The notes under the pieces are model-generated. The model worked only from the letters and a program-made list of their open reading frames with translations, was not told the DNA's origin and did no database searches. This document shows, piece after piece, positions 1-5,740 of a stretch of 6,197 bases of DNA. The stretch's first letter is position 1, and every line of letters begins with the position of its first letter. Origin of the DNA: an uncultured Rhizobiaceae group bacterium (lineage in GTDB: Bacteria; Pseudomonadota; Alphaproteobacteria; Rhizobiales; Rhizobiaceae); NCBI GenBank assembly GCA_905479965.1, contig CAJQOR010000140.1:1-6197 (forward strand), read 5' to 3'. Made by a program: the position numbers and the translations under genes.

Positions 1-1026
1 ATCAAAAATCTTTATAAAATTTTTGGTAGCAATCCACAAAAGCATCTTGAAAAAGCTCAAAATGGCATGGGCAAAACTGAGCTTATGGAAAATACCAACC
101 ACGTGATGGGGCTTTGTAACGTAAACCTCAAAATTCCGGCACGCGGTATTCAGGTTATTATGGGCTTATCGGGTTCGGGTAAATCTACCCTTATTCGCCA
201 TATCAATCGCTTGATTGAACCAACACATGGTGAAATCCTCATCAACGGTGTTAATGTCGGAAATCTAAATGCAGAAGACTTGCGGGCCATGCGCGCCGAC
301 AAAATTGGCATGGTGTTTCAAAACATGGCATTGCTGCCGCATCGTACCGTCAGCGATAATATTGCCTTCTCCCTCGAATTGAGAAATGTCGATGCGTTTA
401 CACGGTCCCAAGCTGCGGAAAAGGTTATTGAAACCGTGAGCTTGCAAGGTTACGGCGATCGGTATCCATCCCAACTATCAGGCGGCATGCAACAGCGTGT
501 GGGCCTTGCCAGAGCGTTGGCCGCTGATCCGGACATTCTATTGATGGATGAACCGTTTTCGGCGCTTGACCCACTTATTCGTCGCGGACTGCAGGATGAG
601 TTTTTGGCGCTATCGAAGGTGATGAGAAAAACAACATTGTTCATCACCCACGATCTGGATGAAGCCATTCGCATGGGATCACGTATTGCCATCATGAAAG
701 ATGGTGAAATTGTTCAGATTGGCACGCCTGAAGATATCGTGACAAAACCAGCGGACAAATATGTTGCCGACTTTGTTGCAGGAATTTCAAAACTAAAATT
801 GATCTTTGCGCACACAATCATGCAACCCATCGCCAAATACGAAAAAAATAACGGCAAAATTAAAGACATCGATTCTTGTCCTAAAGCGGATGCAGAGGAT
901 GATCTTGATGCACTGGTTGGTCACGCAGTTGGTCAAGATAATCCCGTGGTCATTATGAGTGATGGCAAACCTGTTGGAATAGTCACAAAAGACGCCCTGT
1001 TGCGCGGTGTACAGGGGGAAACATAA
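1..1026 (+). CDS. proV: Glycine betaine/proline-type ABC importer, ATP-binding subunit (ProV family), 5' partial
   Basis: This is the cytoplasmic ATPase that powers a QAT-family (quaternary amine) importer. The frame is open from base 1 and begins IKNLYKIFG, which matches the start of ProV proteins almost from the N-terminus, so only a few codons should lie outside the window. The ATG at 67 is internal. Counting in-window residues (341 in all), I see Walker A GLSGSGKS at 55-62, the Q-loop Gln at 107, signature LSGGMQQR at 159-166, Walker B ILLMDEP at 179-185 with catalytic Glu184, and the H-loop His at 217. All ATPase residues are intact. The tail (about 262-341) is shorter than in the 400-residue E. 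coli protein and shows only one recognisable CBS-like unit (PVVIMSDGKPVGIVTKDALL). The stop codon is one base before proW, so the two are co-transcribed and probably translationally coupled. Family is certain; the transported substrate is not. Confidence 0.95.
   Translation: MKNLYKIFGSNPQKHLEKAQNGMGKTELMENTNHVMGLCNVNLKIPARGIQVIMGLSGSGKSTLIRHINRLIEPTHGEILINGVNVGNLNAEDLRAMRADKIGMVFQNMALLPHRTVSDNIAFSLELRNVDAFTRSQAAEKVIETVSLQGYGDRYPSQLSGGMQQRVGLARALAADPDILLMDEPFSALDPLIRRGLQDEFLALSKVMRKTTLFITHDLDEAIRMGSRIAIMKDGEIVQIGTPEDIVTKPADKYVADFVAGISKLKLIFAHTIMQPIAKYEKNNGKIKDIDSCPKADAEDDLDALVGHAVGQDNPVVIMSDGKPVGIVTKDALLRGVQGET
1013..1019 (+). promoter_or_regulatory. Shine-Dalgarno of proW
   Basis: AGGGGGA lies inside the last codons of proV, eight bases before the ATG at 1028. 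It decides the proW start: the longer in-frame ATG at 1007 lies upstream of this site and has no ribosome-binding site of its own that I can see. Confidence 0.75.
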
Positions 1027-1027
1027 A

Positions 1028-2569
1028 ATGAATAGCGATCTTCTCAAGCCATTTAAAGAATTTGCCGGTCCGAACGGCGAGTATTATGGCAATACATTTT
1101 TAAAAATTCAAAAAGCCACGCTGGGCAAGTTTCATATCAATTTTGCAGCCGTGATCGGTAGCTTTATCTGGGCAGCACTTCGCGGCAATTGGTTCTTATT
1201 CTGGATCGGCTTTTTGGTTGATCTCATCGCGCTTATAAATCTTGCACTGGTTGCTAAATACGCCAAAGCAGCGATTGAAAATGCTGACAAAGATTATCTT
1301 GTCGTCAGATATGAAGGCTGGTCTGCAGATCACTTGCTGGGCGCTATTCTCGTCTTTATCCTCGGTCGCTTGCTCCTTGGTTGGCTTGCTGATCGCATTT
1401 ATTACAATCAATATAACAAATGGCGCGTTGATCACGCGGTCAATTCTGGTTCAAAAACATCACGCCTCATACTAGTGGCTGTTATTGCCGCGCTTATCGC
1501 CCCATTAATGCTATATCGTTCGAGCCAATTTGCACCGGATGCCCGCACATGTATTAAGCAAGATCGTGCGATTGCAAAAGGTGAAACTGTTCCATTTAAA
1601 AATAAATTTGATTGCGCTGTCATTGGTGAATTTCCCACACTGGTTTGGTTGGATAGACCTGATGAGATTACCTATCCACGCGATGAAAACGGCAACCGCT
1701 TCATTGAGCGCAAGCCAGCGCGCGATGGTCTACCCCCGCTTGATTTAAACAAATATGCAGCGCAAGCGATTGATGATGGTATTGGATATTTAACTGCATT
1801 TTATGGCTTCTTCTTCGATGGCATCACCACCTTTTTAAGAACCATGCTGAATATGATCACAGCCGTCTTTGTCGGCACTCCATGGATCATTGCCATGGGG
1901 GCAATCTTAGCGATATCATATGTGCTTGCAGGTACTCGAATAACCATTTTTGTCGGCGCTTCGCTTGCTTATCTTGCGCTGTTCGGATTCTGGCAAACTG
2001 CAATGGACACGCTTTCGCTCGTTGCAGCATCATCCATTATTTGCGTCGTATTTGGTCTACCGTTAGGTGTATGGGTTGGCAAATCAACCCGTGGTCAGAG
2101 TATTGTCACGCCGATTTTAGATATCATGCAAACGATACCGTCATTTGTGTATCTTCTTCCCGCGGTGGCATTTTTCTCAATTGGCAAACCACCTGGCATC
2201 TTAGCAACAGTGATTTTTGCGATGCCACCAATGGTTCGTCTAACAGCACTAGGCTTACGCCATGTGCCTGAAAACACCAAGGAAGCTGCACTTGCATTTG
2301 GAGCAAACCCAAGGCAATTGCTGACCAAGGTCGAGCTACCTCTTGCACTACCTTCCATTATGGCAGGGGTTAATCAGGTCGTCATGATGAGCCTTTCCAT
2401 GGTTGTGGTCGCAGCACTCATCGGTGCTGGCGGCATGGGCTTCATCGTAACAGAAGCTCTTGCTAACACGCGCACTGGCGCTGGTGTATTAGCGGGGATT
2501 GGAATTGCACTATTGGCCATGATGGTTGATCGTGTTGTTCAAAAGGCTAATCCAACAGCCGAAAAATAA
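1028..2569 (+). CDS. proW: Glycine betaine/proline-type ABC importer permease (ProW family) with DUF2628-like N-terminal extension
   Basis: This is the inner-membrane channel subunit, 513 residues, against about 354 in E. coli ProW. Start 1028 is chosen for the good Shine-Dalgarno at 1013-1019. The C-terminal half (about 280-505) is a standard binding-protein-dependent permease domain: hydrophobic helices near 285-322, 328-350, 368-404, 450-466 and 485-500. The ATPase-contacting EAA loop starts at 419 (EAALAFGANP, then LPLALPSI). The N-terminal part is extra. Residues about 20-80 (FHINFAAVIGSFIWAALRG core) resemble DUF2628 membrane domains, followed by helices near 102-122 and 146-162. A hydrophilic loop of roughly 90 residues (165-255), probably extracytoplasmic, contains two cysteines, 175 and 196, that could form a disulfide. 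The gene sits one base after proV and 69 bases before proX. The permease family is clear; the DUF2628 likeness is my reading by eye and needs a profile search. Confidence 0.93.
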   Translation: MNSDLLKPFKEFAGPNGEYYGNTFLKIQKATLGKFHINFAAVIGSFIWAALRGNWFLFWIGFLVDLIALINLALVAKYAKAAIENADKDYLVVRYEGWSADHLLGAILVFILGRLLLGWLADRIYYNQYNKWRVDHAVNSGSKTSRLILVAVIAALIAPLMLYRSSQFAPDARTCIKQDRAIAKGETVPFKNKFDCAVIGEFPTLVWLDRPDEITYPRDENGNRFIERKPARDGLPPLDLNKYAAQAIDDGIGYLTAFYGFFFDGITTFLRTMLNMITAVFVGTPWIIAMGAILAISYVLAGTRITIFVGASLAYLALFGFWQTAMDTLSLVAASSIICVVFGLPLGVWVGKSTRGQSIVTPILDIMQTIPSFVYLLPAVAFFSIGKPPGILATVIFAMPPMVRLTALGLRHVPENTKEAALAFGANPRQLLTKVELPLALPSIMAGVNQVVMMSLSMVVVAALIGAGGMGFIVTEALANTRTGAGVLAGIGIALLAMMVDRVVQKANPTAEK

Positions 2570-2577
2570 CGAACGAC

Positions 2578-2607
2578 GTCATCGGCAGGCAATGATCTGC
2601 CAATGAT
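2578..2607 (+). other. Intercistronic hairpin between proW and proX
   Basis: Bases 2578-2588 pair with 2597-2607 as an 11-position stem with one C/A mismatch and one G-U pair. The GC-rich top half is GGCAG/CTGCC and the loop is eight bases (GCAATGAT). No T-run follows, so it is not an intrinsic terminator. Structures at this position, ahead of an abundant binding-protein gene, often serve as mRNA stability or processing elements; that role is inferred here. Confidence 0.5.
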
Positions 2608-2609
2608 CT
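2590..2609 (+). repeat. 9-base direct repeat CAATGATCT, 11-base period
   Basis: CAATGATCT occurs at 2590-2598 and again at 2601-2609, spaced by one helical turn. The core ATGATCT is the reverse complement of AGATCAT at 2631-2637, which overlaps the end of the proX Shine-Dalgarno. Either copy could therefore pair with the proX ribosome-binding region. It could also be chance in a short spacer. Confidence 0.45.
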
Positions 2610-2625
2610 AATTAAAATGAGTTAT

Positions 2626-2632
2626 AAGGGAG
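2626..2632 (+). promoter_or_regulatory. Shine-Dalgarno of proX
   Basis: AAGGGAG ends six bases before the ATG at 2639. It is a strong, well-spaced site, consistent with high expression of a binding protein. Its last two bases belong to the AGATCAT segment that can pair with the upstream ATGATCT repeats. Confidence 0.8.
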
Positions 2633-2638
2633 ATCATA

Positions 2639-3595
2639 ATGAAACTCATCAAAACACTAACACTTGCAGCAGCTCTTACTGCGTCTGCATCAACATTTAG
2701 CTATGCAGCAGATGCAAAAGTTGCAATCTCTGACCTTAACTGGACAGGTGCAAAAGCAATCGCACACGTTCTTAAAGCGGTTATCGAAGGCCCTCTGGGT
2801 TCTGAAGCTGATATTATTGAAGGTCTTTCCGACCAATCCATCATCAGTGCAGGTATGGACAAAGGCGATGGTTCTGCGGACGTTTGGACAGACATGTGGA
2901 TGCCGAACCAACAAGGTCCTTGGGACAAATACATTGTTGAAGCAAAATCTGTTGCACACAACAAGCCATATCTTGGCACACAGCAAATGTATGTTCCTGC
3001 ATACTTGGCAGACAAAATCAAAAACTTTGATGATTTAAACGATCCAGAACTTGCTGCGATGTTTGATACTGACGGAAACGGCAAAGGCGAATATTGGGCA
3101 GGTGATGCGTCTTGGAAGTCTACCAAAATCTGGCAAGTAAAAATGAAGGACTATGGTCTGACTGAACTTTGGGAGCCAAACATCATTTCAGATGCAACAT
3201 TTAAAGCTCAGCTGAAATCTGCCTACGGCAACCAAAAACCAATCATGTTCTACTACTGGACACCAGAGTGGATCCACGCGGCATACGATCTATCACCATT
3301 GAATGAGCCAGATGGAACAGAAGGCTGTATTGATCTTAAATTGGACGGTGAAGACTGGCTAGAGGCTTCAACGGCGTCTTGTAAAACACCTGATGCTGAG
3401 ATCTTCGTATCTTACTCAAAATCATTGGAACAGCGTAACCCTGCGGCTGCAAAGTTCTTGAGCCAAGTGCAGTTTGACCCAGCAACAGTAAACGACTGGA
3501 TCTTGAAAATTGGTCGTGATGAAATGGATCCACAAGATGTTGCAGAAGAGTGGATTGCAGCAAACTCAGACATCGTAGACGGCTGGATTAAATAA
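2639..3595 (+). CDS. proX: Periplasmic substrate-binding protein of a quaternary-amine ABC importer (ProX/OpuAC family)
   Basis: This protein captures the ligand in the periplasm and delivers it to ProW/ProV. It has 318 residues. The N-terminus is a classic Sec signal peptide: MKLIK, a hydrophobic run to about residue 20, then SYA with likely cleavage after Ala23. The mature part is rich in tryptophan, as expected for a family that cages the methylated ammonium group in aromatic residues. Candidates are W35, W83, W87, W153, W207 and W211; I cannot assign the box without a structure. Residues 143-151 (DTDGNGKGE) look like a calcium-binding EF-hand-type loop. Cys230 and Cys248 could form a disulfide. 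Glycine betaine, choline and trimethylamine N-oxide (TmoX-like) are all possible ligands. The gene is last in the operon, with its own strong Shine-Dalgarno, and is followed by a terminator 25 bases after the stop. The symbol reflects family and context, not proven substrate. Confidence 0.92.
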   Translation: MKLIKTLTLAAALTASASTFSYAADAKVAISDLNWTGAKAIAHVLKAVIEGPLGSEADIIEGLSDQSIISAGMDKGDGSADVWTDMWMPNQQGPWDKYIVEAKSVAHNKPYLGTQQMYVPAYLADKIKNFDDLNDPELAAMFDTDGNGKGEYWAGDASWKSTKIWQVKMKDYGLTELWEPNIISDATFKAQLKSAYGNQKPIMFYYWTPEWIHAAYDLSPLNEPDGTEGCIDLKLDGEDWLEASTASCKTPDAEIFVSYSKSLEQRNPAAAKFLSQVQFDPATVNDWILKIGRDEMDPQDVAEEWIAANSDIVDGWIK

Positions 3596-3620
3596 GCTTT
3601 CAACTCAGATTTGTTACAAG

Positions 3621-3649
3621 CCGCCGGAACTGAGTTTCGGCGGTTTTTT
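3621..3649 (+). terminator. Rho-independent terminator of the proVWX operon
   Basis: The stem CCGCCGGAAC (3621-3630) pairs with GTTTCGGCGG (3634-3643) over ten positions with one G-U pair. It closes a three-base TGA loop and is followed directly by six T's (3644-3649). There is no A-run on the left flank, so it should work mainly on the plus strand. It separates the ABC operon from the MFS gene. Confidence 0.92.
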
Positions 3650-3701
3650 CTTTGCTTGTCTGATTTCCATCTTATAACCACTACTTCTTTCATTTGCTCT
3701 G

Positions 3702-3707
3702 TATAAT
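3702..3707 (+). promoter_or_regulatory. Putative -10 box of the MFS gene
   Basis: A perfect TATAAT sits at 3702-3707, preceded by TG. No good -35 hexamer is visible at 16-18 bases upstream. Transcription from this box would begin at about 3713-3715, on or next to the ATG at 3714, giving a leaderless message. A weaker alternative is TTGCTT (3652-3657) with TATAAC (3673-3678) at 15-base spacing, which would give a leader of about 30 bases. Confidence 0.5.
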
Positions 3708-3713
3708 GAGGCA

Positions 3714-4892
3714 ATGTCGAATCGAACATCTTCCTTTTCCGCTTACTTGCAAATCCTTATCCTTTGGGTAATCGGACTAACAGCAGCCATGCAGTTTGCA
3801 AAACTGAGTTTAACCTTTAATGTTTTGCGCGACGCCTATCCTGACGCGGGATCCAGCTTAGGCCTTATTGTCTCAATCATCGGATTGGTGGGGATTCTCT
3901 TTGGATTATGGGCCAGCGCGGTCGTATCCCGTTTTGGCTTCAAACGTCTCTTAATATACGCTCTTTTCTTAGGTGCTGCTTGCTCATTTTATCAAGCATC
4001 CCTACCAGATTTAACATCGATGCTGATAAGCCGTGTGATTGAGGGATTTTCGCATCTGGTCATCGTGGTTGCAGCCCCCACAATGATCTCAAACTTTAGC
4101 CCCGAAAAATTCAAAGGCGCAACCATGACCTTATGGAGCACTTTTTTCGGTGTAGCCTTTACGATCACATCATGGGTGGGATTACCCTTCCAACAGGCCT
4201 ATGGAATTGATAGCTTCTTACAAGTACATGCGAGCGTTATGATGGTCTTAGCGATCATCGCCTATATCTATCTGCCAGAACTAGACATCAAAAACTCTGC
4301 GCCTCGTGGAATGGGCATGAAGGGCTTAATCAAAACACATTATGATGTTTACCGCTCACCATATGTATCCGCCCCTGCTTTCGGCTGGTTATTTTACACA
4401 CTGACCTATGTCTCGTTACTGACAATACTACCCGATTTATTTACCCCACAAACAAGCGCTTTTTATCTTGGCCTATTACCGATTGTCAGTATTGGGGCAT
4501 CGCTTTTTTGCGGCGTGTTCTTACTCACAAACTACAAAGCGGTCAATGTTGCGATCTTTGGGTTTATTGGATCAGCAATCTCCATCAGCCTATTGATGAC
4601 AGGTGTACAAATCGAATTCGTCGCAATCTCAATATTTGTGATGTTGGGTATTATTCAGAGCGCAAATTTTGCCTCGATCCCGGCACTTAATTCAGATGTC
4701 AAAGATCTAGCAAATGCAAATGGAGCGGTCGCCCAAATGGGCAATCTAGGTAACACTACAGGCACGCCTATCTTGCTCTCTGTTCTAGCGCTTTCAGGCA
4801 TGAGCGGTCTGATCATATTGATCACACTCATCTATTTAGGTGGCGCTATAGCCCATATCTGGTTAGCTGGAAAACGTGCAAAAATGAGTTAG
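3714..4892 (+). CDS. Major facilitator superfamily transporter, substrate unknown
   Basis: This is a 392-residue inner-membrane protein with the length and hydrophobic pattern of a 12-helix MFS carrier. There are about six helices to residue 187, a short cytoplasmic linker (about 190-215), then about six more. The loop between helices 2 and 3 carries a degenerate MFS motif A: Gly64, then SRFGFKRLL at 72-80, with Ser where Asp is usual. A charged RVIEGF segment lies in the helix 4 region (107-112), and a Gly/Asn-rich stretch (NANGAVAQMGN, 334-344) near helix 11. Start 3714 is chosen because an in-frame stop at 3675 limits extension and the next Met (residue 25) falls inside helix 1. GAGG at 3708-3711 is only two bases from the ATG, too close for a normal Shine-Dalgarno. 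The gene stands alone between a terminator and the convergent speB, so context gives no clear substrate. Drug or metabolite efflux, or uptake, are all possible. Confidence 0.88.
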   Translation: MSNRTSSFSAYLQILILWVIGLTAAMQFAKLSLTFNVLRDAYPDAGSSLGLIVSIIGLVGILFGLWASAVVSRFGFKRLLIYALFLGAACSFYQASLPDLTSMLISRVIEGFSHLVIVVAAPTMISNFSPEKFKGATMTLWSTFFGVAFTITSWVGLPFQQAYGIDSFLQVHASVMMVLAIIAYIYLPELDIKNSAPRGMGMKGLIKTHYDVYRSPYVSAPAFGWLFYTLTYVSLLTILPDLFTPQTSAFYLGLLPIVSIGASLFCGVFLLTNYKAVNVAIFGFIGSAISISLLMTGVQIEFVAISIFVMLGIIQSANFASIPALNSDVKDLANANGAVAQMGNLGNTTGTPILLSVLALSGMSGLIILITLIYLGGAIAHIWLAGKRAKMS

Positions 4893-5740
4893 GCTAGAGC
4901 CATCAAGCCATAAGTCACCTGAGCTGCGGTGAAGTTCCATCCGTCCATATTTTCAATCGGTGCAAGTTCAACGACATCCATACCAATGAGATTGCGTCCT
5001 TTTAAGGCCGATTTGACTATATGGATGGATTGAAAATACGATACCCCACCAGGAACTGGTGTACCTGTTGCAGGCATTTGTGATGGGTCTAAACCATCCA
5101 AATCATAAGAGACGTATATATCCTGCGGGAAATCATCGGGTAGCTTCACCTCATTGATATTACCAAGGTATAGCTCTTCGGCATCAATGTGGAAGACATT
5201 TAATTCTACCCGGCGATCAACCTCTTCACGGCACAAAGCACGTACGCCAAACTGCGCCAAACGCGTTCCTTCATCACCCAACAACTGCATCACCGATGCA
5301 TGGGAATGTTTTTCGTTCTGATAGGCTTTTCGTAAGTCCGCATGGGCGTCAATTTGCACAATGCCAATAGATTGCCCCAATGCGCGTTCAATACCTTTCA
5401 CAGCCCCATAGGTCAAACTATGCTCACCACCAAGTGTGACAGGTATTTTACCAGCTTTCACAGCGTTATATGTGCGTTCGCTTAGACGATCCATCACTTC
5501 AGGCAATGGTCCAGAGCAGTCAACACCAGGCTCTGTAAAAACACCTTCCTGACATGGCTCAATACCAAAACACAAACGCTCCAACTGATCACTTGCTTCA
5601 AGTATCGCAGAAGGTCCTTTACCTGTGCCACTACCATATGAAACGGTGCGTTCCAACGGCATTGGAATAACGCGGAATTTTGCCCGTGCTTCGTCCCGCT
5701 CTAAATCGGTCAGTTCGCTATCTAAGAAACAATTGGGCAT
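4889..5740 (-). CDS. speB: Agmatinase-type ureohydrolase (SpeB family)
   Basis: This is a cytoplasmic manganese enzyme expected to hydrolyse agmatine to putrescine and urea. It has 283 residues, slightly shorter than the roughly 300 usual for the arginase/agmatinase family. The dinuclear-metal ligands are all present: GGEHS at 104-108 (His107), DAHAD at 131-135 (Asp131, His133, Asp135) and SYDLDGLDP at 211-219 (Asp213, Asp215). SHAS (146-149) and the late acidic Glu258 in VVELAP also fit the family. GTPVPGG at 226-232 is typical of the ureohydrolase core. The ATG directly follows the nspC stop codon with no gap, and only a weak GGA lies eight bases upstream, inside nspC, so translational coupling is likely. 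Pairing with nspC argues for agmatine as substrate, but other guanidino compounds (guanidinobutyrate, guanidinopropionate) cannot be excluded from motifs. The 3' end overlaps the convergent MFS gene by four bases. Confidence 0.9.
   Translation of the reverse strand: MPNCFLDSELTDLERDEARAKFRVIPMPLERTVSYGSGTGKGPSAILEASDQLERLCFGIEPCQEGVFTEPGVDCSGPLPEVMDRLSERTYNAVKAGKIPVTLGGEHSLTYGAVKGIERALGQSIGIVQIDAHADLRKAYQNEKHSHASVMQLLGDEGTRLAQFGVRALCREEVDRRVELNVFHIDAEELYLGNINEVKLPDDFPQDIYVSYDLDGLDPSQMPATGTPVPGGVSYFQSIHIVKSALKGRNLIGMDVVELAPIENMDGWNFTAAQVTYGLMALA

Noticed and set aside
11..18. TATAAAAT near the left edge, looking like a -10 box
   Set aside because: It lies inside the proV frame and encodes the conserved LYKIF block; the gene starts outside the window.
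67..69. ATG as the proV start
   Set aside because: The frame is open back to base 1 and encodes the conserved ProV N-terminus, so this Met is internal.
916..935. GTTGGTCA repeated 12 bases apart
   Set aside because: It lies in the proV coding frame and reads as VGH/VGQ protein sequence; most likely chance.
1007..1027. Upstream ATG giving a proW start with seven extra residues
   Set aside because: It overlaps proV, has no ribosome-binding site, and the AGGGGGA at 1013-1019 fits the ATG at 1028.
1882..2271. 129-codon plus-strand frame inside proW
   Set aside because: It is an out-of-frame reading of the conserved permease core, with Cys/Arg-rich nonsense composition.
2622..2627. TTATAA as a separate -10 box for proX
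   Set aside because: It abuts the Shine-Dalgarno and has no convincing -35; proX is better read as part of the operon.
2701..3126. Open frame of 141 codons on the minus strand opposite proX
   Set aside because: It is a shadow of a clear binding-protein gene, with no ribosome-binding site, domain or membrane pattern that I can see.
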